Below the pieces are notes generated by a model. It worked only from the letters and a program-made list of their open reading frames with translations. It had not been told where the DNA came from and ran no database searches. Source: an uncultured Bacteroidota bacterium (lineage in GTDB: Bacteria > Bacteroidota > Bacteroidia > Chitinophagales > LD1). Taken from it: a stretch of DNA of 64,000 nt. Each line of letters begins with the position of its first letter. Positions within the stretch are counted from its first letter, which is position 1. The position numbers and the translations under genes were made by a program. Location: contig CALAYL010000036.1 in the NCBI GenBank assembly GCA_937894725.1, positions 10,485 through 74,484 on the forward strand, given 5' to 3'. This document shows, in pieces, positions 43,955-53,709 of this stretch.

Positions 43955-44620
43955 ATGTCCTTTTTTAGCAAAAAGTATTTTCAGTTTTTTAGTGAACTAG
44001 AAAAAAATAACAACAAGATGTGGTTTGATGAAAATCGAACAGCTTACGAAAAAAATGCTCGTGAACCATTTAAAGCCTTTGTTCAAGAGATTCTCAATAT
44101 GATGGCAAAAGATGATAATACCATTTTTACCAATGCGTCAAAAAGTATTTTTAGAATAAATAGAGATATTCGTTTTTCGAAAGATAAAACGCCTTATAAA
44201 CTTAATATGGCCGCTACATTTGGCCGTGGGAGCACCACGGATATGCGGCCAAGTTGTTACTTACATTTAGGTGTCAAAGAACTATTTTTAGGGGGGGGGA
44301 TGTATCAACTTGATAAAGAGCAACTCGCTAAAGTGCGCCAAGAGATTTTTTATAATCCTAAAGAATTTAGAAGTGCTATAACGACAAAAGCGTTCAAGGA
44401 ATTTTATGGTGAATTGCAAGGCGAAAAGAATGTGAAATTATCGCCTGAATACAAAGAGTTTGCAGTTGAGCAGCCTTTGATTGCCAATAAGCAATTTTAT
44501 ACCATGGCCAAATTGACCCAAAAGCAAGTGCTCTCCGATGACTTTGATAAGCTTGTTTTGGCTCATTTCAAAGCACTCAAACCGCTCAATAATTTTTTGC
44601 ACAAATCTCTAGCTTCTTAG
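43955..44620 (+). CDS. DUF2461-family protein
   Basis: The 221-residue protein matches the DUF2461 (TIGR02453) pattern: an opening KYFQFFSELEKNNNKMWFDENR, a central FRINRDIRFSKDKTPYKLN motif, SCYLHLG and LFLGGGMYQLDKEQ strands, and a helical end. The fold is conserved in many bacteria and some fungi, with no known activity. A run of nine G residues (44291-44299) encodes the LGGG part; a slip there would break the frame. It starts 17 bp after the AlkB-like gene and ends 4 bp before the next gene. Confidence 0.9.
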   Translation: MSFFSKKYFQFFSELEKNNNKMWFDENRTAYEKNAREPFKAFVQEILNMMAKDDNTIFTNASKSIFRINRDIRFSKDKTPYKLNMAATFGRGSTTDMRPSCYLHLGVKELFLGGGMYQLDKEQLAKVRQEIFYNPKEFRSAITTKAFKEFYGELQGEKNVKLSPEYKEFAVEQPLIANKQFYTMAKLTQKQVLSDDFDKLVLAHFKALKPLNNFLHKSLAS

Positions 44621-44624
44621 CCTT

Positions 44625-45302
44625 ATGAAAATGTTACTCTGTTTGCCCGATGTGGCTTATTTCCATGTACTTCGGCAATCTTTTATAGACAAAAGTGGAG
44701 CTGCTTGGCCAGTCGAAACACAAGAGTTTTTACAACCTATACCGCTACGCTATGCGCAACATGAAGTCGATGTATTGTTTTGTGGCAATGCGCTTTTTGA
44801 AATGAGTCATAAGATAACGAAGGCGATTGTGACCAGATATAATTTGGCCTTATATGCCGGTTTTTCAGATGCGCTCAATCCATCCATATCGGTGGGTACT
44901 GTCGTAAATGTGATTAAAGAAAAACCTTTGTTATTTGACACCATGGGAGCAGACTTGTATGAGTCGAAAAGTATTGATGTGGCTAACTTTCCGCACTTTC
45001 GAGGTGGCTTTGTGAATATGAACAATAGCTATCTCAATATTTTTGTCGATTTCAAAAAAGTGGTGAGTGGCACTATTGCTCAAAAAATAGATGCTCCACT
45101 AGCAGCGGAGTTGTTTCAAAAATACAAGACAGATGTTTTGACCATGAATGGTATAGGATTTGTGTATAATTGCATGTTTGAGCGACAGCCATTTTATCAA
45201 ATCAGCGCGGTAAAAAAAAACATAGCCACACAAACAATTGATATGAATTTGGCCATCGAGCAATTGAATTTAAATCTCATTGAAATTTTAAAGTATATAT
45301 AA
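44625..45302 (+). CDS. Nucleoside phosphorylase/MTA nucleosidase-fold protein, likely catalytically inactive
   Basis: The 225-residue protein follows the fold order of the MTAN/futalosine hydrolase (MqnB) group: an N-terminal MKMLLCLPDVAY, a central VTRYNLALYAGFSDAL for the usual GxAGg region, VGTVVNVIKE, and the late block VLTMNGIGFVYNCMFERQPFYQISAVKK. In active enzymes that block reads ESMEGAA or VEMEA and ends RAISD. Here the catalytic glutamates are Thr/Asn and the C-terminal aspartate is Lys, so it probably does not cleave nucleosides. The window also holds classical menaquinone genes, so a true futalosine hydrolase is not expected. It may bind a nucleoside or serve another role. Confidence 0.72.
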   Translation: MKMLLCLPDVAYFHVLRQSFIDKSGAAWPVETQEFLQPIPLRYAQHEVDVLFCGNALFEMSHKITKAIVTRYNLALYAGFSDALNPSISVGTVVNVIKEKPLLFDTMGADLYESKSIDVANFPHFRGGFVNMNNSYLNIFVDFKKVVSGTIAQKIDAPLAAELFQKYKTDVLTMNGIGFVYNCMFERQPFYQISAVKKNIATQTIDMNLAIEQLNLNLIEILKYI

Positions 45303-45305
45303 TCC

Positions 45306-45830
45306 ATGACCACCGAAGAAAAAGTAGCCCAGTATAAGGCCAACCAAGCGAAAGAAGTAAAAACTTTTATCGGACGGATTACCAGCCCATTCTTATTTAG
45401 GTTGTTTATGCTGATAAAACTGCCAATGGCTTTTATAGCAGGCATCAAAGTGAAATCTGTAAGTGGTGAAAAATGTGAAATAACGGTGCCGTATCGATGG
45501 CTCAATCAAAACCCTTTTGGTTCTACCTATTTTGCGGTACTCGCTATGGCAGCCGAAATGAGCAGTGGTATGATAGCACTGATGTACACCATGAACGCGC
45601 AACCTTCAATAGCGATGTTAGTCACTAATCTCGAAGCTAAGTTTGTAAAAAAAGCGACAGGGCTCACTACTTTTACTTGCGATAGTGGCAAAGATATTCA
45701 AGCAGCCATAGTGCGCTCTATCGAAACAGGAGAGGGGCAAACTATCATCTGTAAAGCCATAGGCACCAATAAAGCGGGTGAGGTAGAAGCTGAATTTGTG
45801 GTTACTTGGTCGTTTAAAGCGAGAAGTTGA
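45306..45830 (+). CDS. DUF4442 hotdog-fold protein (thioesterase-like)
   Basis: The 174-residue protein has the DUF4442 pattern of the hotdog superfamily: an N-terminal helix region (FLFRLFMLIKLPMAFIAGIKV), the strand-turn CEITVPYRWLNQNPFGSTYFAVLAMAAEMSSGMIAL, and late strands (KFVKKATGLTTFTC, GEVEAEFVVTWSFK). The family is probably acyl-CoA-related, but neither substrate nor activity is established. It begins 3 bp after the nucleosidase-like gene, ending the run AlkB-DUF2461-nucleosidase-DUF4442. Confidence 0.85.
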   Translation: MTTEEKVAQYKANQAKEVKTFIGRITSPFLFRLFMLIKLPMAFIAGIKVKSVSGEKCEITVPYRWLNQNPFGSTYFAVLAMAAEMSSGMIALMYTMNAQPSIAMLVTNLEAKFVKKATGLTTFTCDSGKDIQAAIVRSIETGEGQTIICKAIGTNKAGEVEAEFVVTWSFKARS

Positions 45831-45972
45831 TTCACCTATATTAGAAAAGCAGTATTAATTAGTCCGCCATCTCCTTAGTATAGGAAGTGGTACAAGTTTG
45901 AATGGTTACCTTTAGTTCGTTTATGAAATTTTGCTGTTTGTTTTAATATTTGAGTAAAATATTCTTTGTGTT

Positions 45973-45998
45973 TTATAATTCTTTAACTTGAATTATAA
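45973..45998 (+). promoter_or_regulatory. AT-rich inverted repeat upstream of the PI-PLC gene
   Basis: TTATAATTC and GAATTATAA (9-bp perfect arms, 8-nt loop) lie 14 bp before ATG 46012. It may be an operator or a leader hairpin. The rest of 45831-45972 shows no gene or clear signal. Confidence 0.35.
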
Positions 45999-46011
45999 CT
46001 AAAATAATTAT

Positions 46012-47184
46012 ATGCGATACTTTGCCATTTCACTTATTCTCATCGGGTTGCTTTCCTCTTGTCAAAAAGAAAATAGAAGCAGTTTTTTTAAACGCCCCGA
46101 AGATCAAATGCTACGGCTAAACCAAATTCAAATTTTAGCGAGTCACAATAGTTATCATTTACGCACCGATGATACAGTACTTTATTTTCTCAATTCGGTT
46201 AAATCACTTTTGCCATCTAGTTTGAATCCGCTCGATTTAGACTATACGCATGAGCCGTTTGATGTGCAGATGTCACAATATGGCATTAGAGGACTAGAAT
46301 TGGATATCTATAATGATCCGCAAGGTGGAGCTTATGCCGTTAGACACATTAATACGATAATGGGATTGAACGACAATAGTGGTATTGCTGAGCTAAATGA
46401 GCCTGGCTTTAAAGTATTACATATTAAAGATATTGATTTTAATAGTCTTCAACCTACTTTTAAGCTTTCGTTGAAAGCCATAAAAGCATGGTCAGATGAG
46501 CATCCTGGTCACCTTCCGCTTTTTGTGAATGTAGAAACCAAAACAGAATCGCCTGGCGACAATGATCAGTTAGTAAAGTTTGGATTTGAGCCAGCACCAA
46601 AGTTTGATTTAACCTCTACAGATAGGCTCGATGCAGAGGTGAAAGAAGTTTTTGGAGATGATTTGCAAAGTATCATTACACCTGATAAGTTAAGAGGCGA
46701 TTTGAAAACATTGAATCAAGTGGTACAGTTAAACGCCTGGCCACTATTGGGAGAATGTAGAGGGAAAATTATGTTTATCATGGAGGGCGAAATGGTTTCG
46801 TTGTATAAGCAAGGGCGACAAAGTTTAAAAGGTCGTACGATGTTTACCTATGAGTCAAGACCCAATGACGATGCGGTATTTATTATTCTCAACGATCCAC
46901 TAAAAAGCAAAACTGAGATATCTACACGGGTATTGGAAGGATATATAGTGCGCACTAGAGCCGATGCGTTTGAAAATGCCCGCAGAGGCGACTATCTTCA
47001 ATCTTATGCTGCTTTTGAATCGGGAGCTCAGATTGTCACTACGGACTACTATCGTCCAGACCCACGGGCGGGTCTAGCTCAGGGCTGGGCAAGGTATGAA
47101 GTAAAAATGCCCGATGGCGGTTTTGCTCGAAAAAATCCCATCAATGCGAGCAGGGTAGATATTCCATCCGTACTTACAGAATAA
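46012..47184 (+). CDS. Ca2+-dependent phosphoinositide-specific phospholipase C lipoprotein
   Basis: The 390-residue protein has a lipoprotein signal with lipobox LLSSC (Cys near residue 17). The catalytic TIM-barrel opens with LNQIQILASHNSYHLR (first histidine), YTHEPFDVQMSQYGIRGLELDIYND (metal-site acids) and AYAVRHINTIMG (second histidine), followed by HLPLFVNVETKTE and a RADAFENARRGD region. This is the PI-PLC-C1 (Ca2+-dependent) type known from Streptomyces and many Bacteroidota, not the smaller Bacillus Ca-independent form. It should cleave phosphatidylinositol-like lipids at the cell surface. It is convergent with the ABC-F gene (3-bp gap). Confidence 0.88.
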   Translation: MRYFAISLILIGLLSSCQKENRSSFFKRPEDQMLRLNQIQILASHNSYHLRTDDTVLYFLNSVKSLLPSSLNPLDLDYTHEPFDVQMSQYGIRGLELDIYNDPQGGAYAVRHINTIMGLNDNSGIAELNEPGFKVLHIKDIDFNSLQPTFKLSLKAIKAWSDEHPGHLPLFVNVETKTESPGDNDQLVKFGFEPAPKFDLTSTDRLDAEVKEVFGDDLQSIITPDKLRGDLKTLNQVVQLNAWPLLGECRGKIMFIMEGEMVSLYKQGRQSLKGRTMFTYESRPNDDAVFIILNDPLKSKTEISTRVLEGYIVRTRADAFENARRGDYLQSYAAFESGAQIVTTDYYRPDPRAGLAQGWARYEVKMPDGGFARKNPINASRVDIPSVLTE

Positions 47185-47187
47185 CCG

Positions 47188-48846
<1,659 letters not shown>

Positions 48847-48867
48847 TTATTTTTATGAATACAGATA

Positions 48868-48956
48868 TTTGATATGCGATTTTTGATATGGGACTGTTCG
48901 ATGTTTAATATGCCATTTTTCGATATGTGAGTGTTTGATAGCCGAGTGTTTGATTT
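48868..48956 (+). repeat. Degenerate short tandem repeat upstream of T9SS protein gene
   Basis: About six imperfect 14-16 nt units share the core TTYGATATG followed by a short purine-rich tail (starts near 48868, 48882, 48897, 48918, 48934 and 48949). They lie in the 281-bp divergent gap between the ABC-F gene and the 49098 gene. No reading frame is present. The remaining gap holds only the promoter-like element described separately. Confidence 0.5.
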
Positions 48957-49069
48957 CAAAGTAGGAGGTGTTTGGATTTTATTGTCCACTAAAATCAGCC
49001 TTTGATTGATTTTTTACTCAGTTATCTTAAATCCAACTATAGTTTAACCTTTTCTTAACAGTAATTAAT

Positions 49070-49077
49070 TATTTTTG
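49070..49077 (+). promoter_or_regulatory. Putative -7 box for the 49098 gene
   Basis: TATTTTTG matches TAnnTTTG exactly and lies 20 bp upstream of ATG 49098. No clear TTG -33 element is seen 19-20 bp before it. Confidence 0.45.
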
Positions 49078-49097
49078 TATCTGAAAAAATACTATTT

Positions 49098-52000
49098 ATG
49101 AAAAAACAGCAATTCTTTTTATTCGTTACTTTTTTTTCTTTTTTTATAGGTACTAAGGCGCAAACAGTCTCTTATGCTACTTCAGGAAGTACTATTACAC
49201 AAAATTTCAACTCATTGCCAACTTCGGGCACGCAAGCTATTACTACACCTTTTAACCTGAGCGCATCTCCCGTGAGTGCTACAGGTTTAGATGGATGGTA
49301 TGTAAGTAAAGTAGGTGGTACAGTTGCTAATTTGATTGCTGGTACAGGTTCTAGTAATACTGGGGGTTCATATAATTTTGGAACAGGTACAGCTACAGAC
49401 AGGAGCTTGGGTTCACTAGCTAGTTCCAATATTCCGAGGTTGGGTGTTTTGATAACCAATAACACGGGCAGCACCCTAACTTCTTTTGTTTTAAATTTCA
49501 CCGGGGAGCAATGGCGAAATGGAGGCAGTAACAATGTAAATACACTTTCGTTTGCCTATAAGGTAGGAGCTACTACTGTAGATGAAGCTACGGGTTATGT
49601 TGCAAATACAGCAGGAAATTTTACTTCGCAAGTGAGTTCAAGTACCGCGTCTGCATTAGATGGAAATAATACTGCCAATAGAGCAGCTGTATCCGTTACT
49701 ATCACAGGTATTAGCTGGGCAAATGGAGCTGTTTTAGGCCTTAGATGGGATGATGTAAATGATGCAGGATCTGACGATGCTTTAGCTATTGACGATTGGA
49801 GTTTCAGTGCTTCGGCAGGAGCTGTATTGCCGTCTGTATCACTCGCTATTTCGCCAGTTTCTGGCTCAGAGGCTGCTGCTACTGTAGCTACTCTCACGGC
49901 TACTGCATCAGCAGCTGTAGTGGGCGACCAAACATTGGATATCACTGTGACTGGTACTGGTATTACTGCTGGCGACTATGTCTTAAGTTCTACCACTATT
50001 ACCATTTTAAATGGTCAAACTACAGGTACAGCTACTTTCACCGTAGTAGATGATGTTTTGGTAGAAGGTACAGAAACCGCCACCATAGCCCTCATTAATC
50101 CATCTGCGGGAATTACATTGAGTGGTGCTGCTTCGCAAACTTTTGCTATAGACGATAATGATGGGGATACTTATTATTCCAGAGGATCGGGTTTACATTC
50201 TGCTGCTATTTGGTCGCTCACCCCTTTGGGAGTAGCAGGTACTGCAGTATTTAATGACTTAAACAATTTTGTTATTCAAAATGCACATACAGTTACCCTC
50301 AACACTTCGGGAATAGATATGAAGAATTTGACAGTAGAAGCAGGTGGTAAATTCTATATCAATAATAACGGCACAAATAGATACTTGAATGTATGGGGTG
50401 ATGTAGTGAACAATGGGGTGATAGGTAATGGCAGTGGAAATGATGGTATTTCATTTAACATAGAAGGTGCTAACTGTACTATCAGTGGTACTGGTGTTAC
50501 CGATTTATCTCGTCTTCGAAAAAACACCGCTACTAACGCTGTCACCAATCTAGTTATAGATCAAAATGTAAACCTTCGTTTTAATGGTACTGCATTTTAT
50601 AATAATGCCTCGGCTGATTTTAATGTAACAATCAACAGTGGTGATACCCTTTTTGTACTTGGTACCAATCTATCAAATGGCGATTTTGCTATAGATGGTA
50701 CGAGTGGAACTGCGGGTTCGGCCAGTAGGGGAGTGGTGAATGTAAATGGAGGTTTGGTAGTGTCGAATGAGTTGTTGGCAATGTCAAACAATGGTAGTGG
50801 CAATACAGGGATCAACATTAATAGTGGCGGAAGCGTGCTCGCTCGAACGGTGAGTATTGATTTAATTACAGGTGCTGCGCCATTTATATTTGATGTCAAA
50901 TCGGGAGGTAACCTCTATGTGGGTGGAGCATTAAACTTGGCGAAAGGGGCATTTAATCCCACAGGCACTGTTACTTTGCTTTCTACTTCAGATGTTCAAT
51001 GCGCCATTGTCAATAATTTTACGAGTGGATTTACGGGCTCAGTGGGCACTATTACCGCACAGCGCTATGTGCCAGATGCGGGTTTCAATCAGCACTTTAT
51101 ATCTTCGCCTATCGCGAATACTGCTTTTTCAGCTATTGGCGCTGTTACCGGTACCGACAATGTATTTGTGACCCCTACAGCTACCTGCGATGAAAATAAT
51201 TTGGAAGTAGGCTCAAACTATGGCAACTTTTTTGAGTGGTCTGAAGCCAATGTAGGTGGAGGCTGTATTTTGAAAGGATGGAAAGTGAAATCGGCTGGCT
51301 CGCTAGATGCAGCTAAAGGCTATTCTGCTTATCTCAACGGAAATGCCGCTTTTGCAGTGACTGGCACTCCCAATCAAGGTACATCTTATATTACTACAGT
51401 TACTAGAGGTACTTGGGCTACGACTTTCACATTGCAAGGCAATAGTTTTCAATCTGGTTGGAACTTGGTAGGTAATCCTTTTCTTACTACTGTCAATCTT
51501 GCTACCAAAGCAGACATCGATAATGATGTGAAAATATATAATACTTCAGGTCCTTATCAAGGTACTTATACTACGATTTTTGCAGGTTCGGGCAATGCAT
51601 TTGTAGCTCCATTTCAAGGGTTTTATGTTAGAAAATCAAGTAATGGTACAGGTAGCTATGCTGTGACTAAAGCGGAATGTGTATCTACGCCAGCTACCTT
51701 TAATAAAAATGGCGAAAAGGCAATGAAAGTAATTGTGTCGGGCAATGGGTTTAAAGACAAAACGAATATCGCTTTTGAATCTTTGGCTACAAAAAACTTT
51801 GATAATGGATTTGATGCGGTGAAATTTGTGAGTAAAGGCGGACAGCCGAGCATATACACGATGATAAATGATGTAAAAGCCGAATATCATGTAGCCAACA
51901 GCATAGCCGAAACGCCTACTATGGATATGCATTTCCAAGCAGGTGCTAATGGCGATTTTGAACTTTCTTTTGAAGAGATGGCTACCCTGCCCGAAAACAC

Positions 52001-52409
52001 AAAGGTGGTGTTGGAAGATAAACAGCTAACTACATTTGTGGATGTAGAGGCTACTACAAAATACCGTTTCGCTGCTACTACGCAAGATGCTAGAGAGCGG
52101 TTTGCGCTTCATTTTAGCACGCTGCAAGCACCTACTGACAGTACTGCAAATCCTACGGCTATCGAAGATTTGAAAAATGGACAACCCGAAATATATACTT
52201 CTGCAAATAAACTCTTTGTGCGCGCTATGGATACTGGTAATAAAGTCATTAGCATTTATAATCTTATAGGGCAAGAAATATATTCAACAGCTACAAACAA
52301 CAAAATATTTGTAAAACAAATGGAAAATGTACATTTGGGTTTGGTTATCGTGAAGATAACCCATACTAATGGACAAACTTATTCTAAAACGGTACTATTC
52401 ACCAATTAA
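49098..52409 (+). CDS. Large secreted protein with Calx-beta domain and T9SS type A sorting domain
   Basis: The 1103-residue protein has a signal peptide (MKKQQFFLFVTFFSFFIGTKAQ). The first 240 residues form a beta-rich domain (TITQNFNSLPTSGTQ, WYVSKVGGT, LRWDDVNDAG, ALAIDDWSFS) found at the start of many secreted Bacteroidota proteins. Residues about 245-350 are a Calx-beta domain (GSEAAATVATLTATASA, TFTVVDDVLVEGTETATI), a calcium-binding fold. A long beta-helix-like and Gly/Asn-rich region follows, then about 250 residues of a module with GWNLVGNPF. The final 75 residues are a type A CTD (VISIYNLIGQEIYS ... LVIVKITHTNGQTYSKTV). Likely a surface adhesin or enzyme carrier; no catalytic motif is seen. 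The PID-CTERM-like gene follows 11 bp later. Confidence 0.9.
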   Translation: MKKQQFFLFVTFFSFFIGTKAQTVSYATSGSTITQNFNSLPTSGTQAITTPFNLSASPVSATGLDGWYVSKVGGTVANLIAGTGSSNTGGSYNFGTGTATDRSLGSLASSNIPRLGVLITNNTGSTLTSFVLNFTGEQWRNGGSNNVNTLSFAYKVGATTVDEATGYVANTAGNFTSQVSSSTASALDGNNTANRAAVSVTITGISWANGAVLGLRWDDVNDAGSDDALAIDDWSFSASAGAVLPSVSLAISPVSGSEAAATVATLTATASAAVVGDQTLDITVTGTGITAGDYVLSSTTITILNGQTTGTATFTVVDDVLVEGTETATIALINPSAGITLSGAASQTFAIDDNDGDTYYSRGSGLHSAAIWSLTPLGVAGTAVFNDLNNFVIQNAHTVTLNTSGIDMKNLTVEAGGKFYINNNGTNRYLNVWGDVVNNGVIGNGSGNDGISFNIEGANCTISGTGVTDLSRLRKNTATNAVTNLVIDQNVNLRFNGTAFYNNASADFNVTINSGDTLFVLGTNLSNGDFAIDGTSGTAGSASRGVVNVNGGLVVSNELLAMSNNGSGNTGININSGGSVLARTVSIDLITGAAPFIFDVKSGGNLYVGGALNLAKGAFNPTGTVTLLSTSDVQCAIVNNFTSGFTGSVGTITAQRYVPDAGFNQHFISSPIANTAFSAIGAVTGTDNVFVTPTATCDENNLEVGSNYGNFFEWSEANVGGGCILKGWKVKSAGSLDAAKGYSAYLNGNAAFAVTGTPNQGTSYITTVTRGTWATTFTLQGNSFQSGWNLVGNPFLTTVNLATKADIDNDVKIYNTSGPYQGTYTTIFAGSGNAFVAPFQGFYVRKSSNGTGSYAVTKAECVSTPATFNKNGEKAMKVIVSGNGFKDKTNIAFESLATKNFDNGFDAVKFVSKGGQPSIYTMINDVKAEYHVANSIAETPTMDMHFQAGANGDFELSFEEMATLPENTKVVLEDKQLTTFVDVEATTKYRFAATTQDARERFALHFSTLQAPTDSTANPTAIEDLKNGQPEIYTSANKLFVRAMDTGNKVISIYNLIGQEIYSTATNNKIFVKQMENVHLGLVIVKITHTNGQTYSKTVLFTN

Positions 52410-52420
52410 TAATACGCACT

Positions 52421-52624
52421 ATGAAATATAAAAAGTATCTCCCATTTTTGATCTGTGGCGCGCTATTGCTAGTGTCGCAGGTGACTTTTGCTCAACCGCC
52501 ACCACCGCCACCGCCACCACCACCGCCACCAGCTGGAGTGCCGATAGATGGGGGTATCATAGCTCTTTTAGGAGCAGGATTGGTATATGGTTACCGAAAG
52601 TACTTTAGTGCTAAAAGCGCATAA
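52421..52624 (+). CDS. Small polyproline PID-CTERM-like membrane protein
   Basis: The 67-residue protein has four parts. A signal peptide (KYLPFLICGALLLVSQVTFAQ) is followed by a run of twelve prolines, then AGVPIDGG, then a short hydrophobic helix (IIALLGAGLVYGYRKY) ending in basic residues. The VPIDGG-helix-Lys/Arg end matches the tripartite C-terminal signals called PID-CTERM in Bacteroidota, analogous to PEP-CTERM/LPXTG anchors that are processed at the membrane. It follows the T9SS protein gene by 11 bp and is followed by a strong terminator, so the two are probably cotranscribed. The mature part is almost only polyproline. The processing enzyme is not in the window. Confidence 0.82.
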   Translation: MKYKKYLPFLICGALLLVSQVTFAQPPPPPPPPPPPPAGVPIDGGIIALLGAGLVYGYRKYFSAKSA

Positions 52625-52636
52625 CATAAAACTGAA

Positions 52637-52669
52637 AATGCGGGGATTTGATCCTCGCATTTTTTTTTT
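52637..52669 (+). terminator. Intrinsic terminator after the PID-CTERM-like gene
   Basis: The stem AATGCGGGGA / TCCTCGCATT (one G-U pair, 5-nt loop TTTGA, 52637-52661) is followed by a run of T to 52669. It ends the 49098-52624 unit, 13 bp after the stop codon. Confidence 0.9.
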
Positions 52670-52684
52670 GGAGAGTATCGAATG

Positions 52685-53602
52685 TTACTTATACCTCGGA
52701 TGAAAACTAGCAAGCGTGCTGCGTAGGTAATCTCTATCAAGATGTGTATATATTTCGGTAGTAGTGATAGAAGCATGACCGAGCATCTCCTGCACCGCAC
52801 GGAGGTCAGCGCCTCCTTCTATAAGGTGAGTAGCGAATGAATGGCGAAAGGTGTGGGGCGAAATAGCTTTTTCGATGCCAGCTATTTTAGCTTGTTTTTT
52901 AATCATCAAAAACACCATCACTCGGCTGATGCGTTTGCCTCTATTGCTTACAAATACATAGTCTTCTTCGCCTTTGACGATGGGGATATGGCAGCGCACT
53001 TGATTGCTAAAAATTGTTAGTTGTTTCATCGCCTCGCTACCGATAGGTACTAGTCGTTCTTTATCGCCTTTGCCCGTTACCCTTACAAACCCTACATCAA
53101 AAAACAGATTTGAAAATTGCAGATTGACGGCCTCCGATACCCGAAGTCCACAACCATACAGTACCTCAAGCATAGCTCTATTGCGCACACCTTCGGGCTT
53201 GCTCAAATCTATAGATTCCAATAGGTTCACCACCTCTTCTACCGAAAGGGTATCAGGTAATTTTCGTTTGAGTTTTGGCGATTGTAAGAATGCTGCAGGG
53301 CTGATTTGTATTTCATCTTCGAGTAGTAGGTAATTAAAAAAAGCCTTTAAGCCTGATATAATTCTTGCTTGGCTTTGTTCTTCTAGTCCTACTTCATTGA
53401 GCCATACGATGAGGGCTTCTAGTTCTTTGAGGGTGATTTTTTGTGGAGCCGTAGGGTTATTTTCAATCGCTAAAAACTGCGTTAGCTTTTCTACATCACG
53501 AAGGTAGGCCTCTATCGAATTTTGCGAAAGCGATTTTTCGAGTTGGAGATAGGATTTGAAGCCTTTGATATAAGATAACCAGACATTGTTTTTTAACGAC
53601 AT
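52685..53602 (-). CDS. xerD: Site-specific tyrosine recombinase XerD
   Basis: The 305-residue protein has an N-terminal SAM-like core-binding domain (FKSYLQLEKSLSQNSIEAYLRDVEKL) and a catalytic domain with the full tyrosine recombinase set: Arg in YGCGLRVSEAVNL, Lys in VTGKGDKERLVP, HTFRHSFATHL, and His plus nucleophile Tyr in LGHASITTTEIYTHL. Length and spelling fit XerD of the dif chromosome-dimer resolution pair rather than a phage integrase. XerC is not in the window. Nothing mobile adjoins it. It is divergent from the adenylate cyclase gene across 107 bp. Confidence 0.93.
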   Translation of the reverse strand: MSLKNNVWLSYIKGFKSYLQLEKSLSQNSIEAYLRDVEKLTQFLAIENNPTAPQKITLKELEALIVWLNEVGLEEQSQARIISGLKAFFNYLLLEDEIQISPAAFLQSPKLKRKLPDTLSVEEVVNLLESIDLSKPEGVRNRAMLEVLYGCGLRVSEAVNLQFSNLFFDVGFVRVTGKGDKERLVPIGSEAMKQLTIFSNQVRCHIPIVKGEEDYVFVSNRGKRISRVMVFLMIKKQAKIAGIEKAISPHTFRHSFATHLIEGGADLRAVQEMLGHASITTTEIYTHLDRDYLRSTLASFHPRYK

Positions 53603-53709
53603 TTACTAAGCATTGATTGCATATGGCTAAACTAATGAACCCAGTGCGTAATCTCAAATTTATTTCAGTACTACAACTTTTTAAGGAATAACTTTTTAAA
53701 TTTAGCATT

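Noticed and set aside
49172..50899. Several minus-strand frames opposite the large T9SS protein gene
   Set aside because: Rich in Val/Pro/Leu as expected from the reverse of Thr/Gly-rich codons; no start context or domain.
52685..53602. XerD-like gene as an integrase of a mobile element
   Set aside because: Length and motifs fit chromosomal XerD, and no attachment repeats, excision gene or cargo are present.
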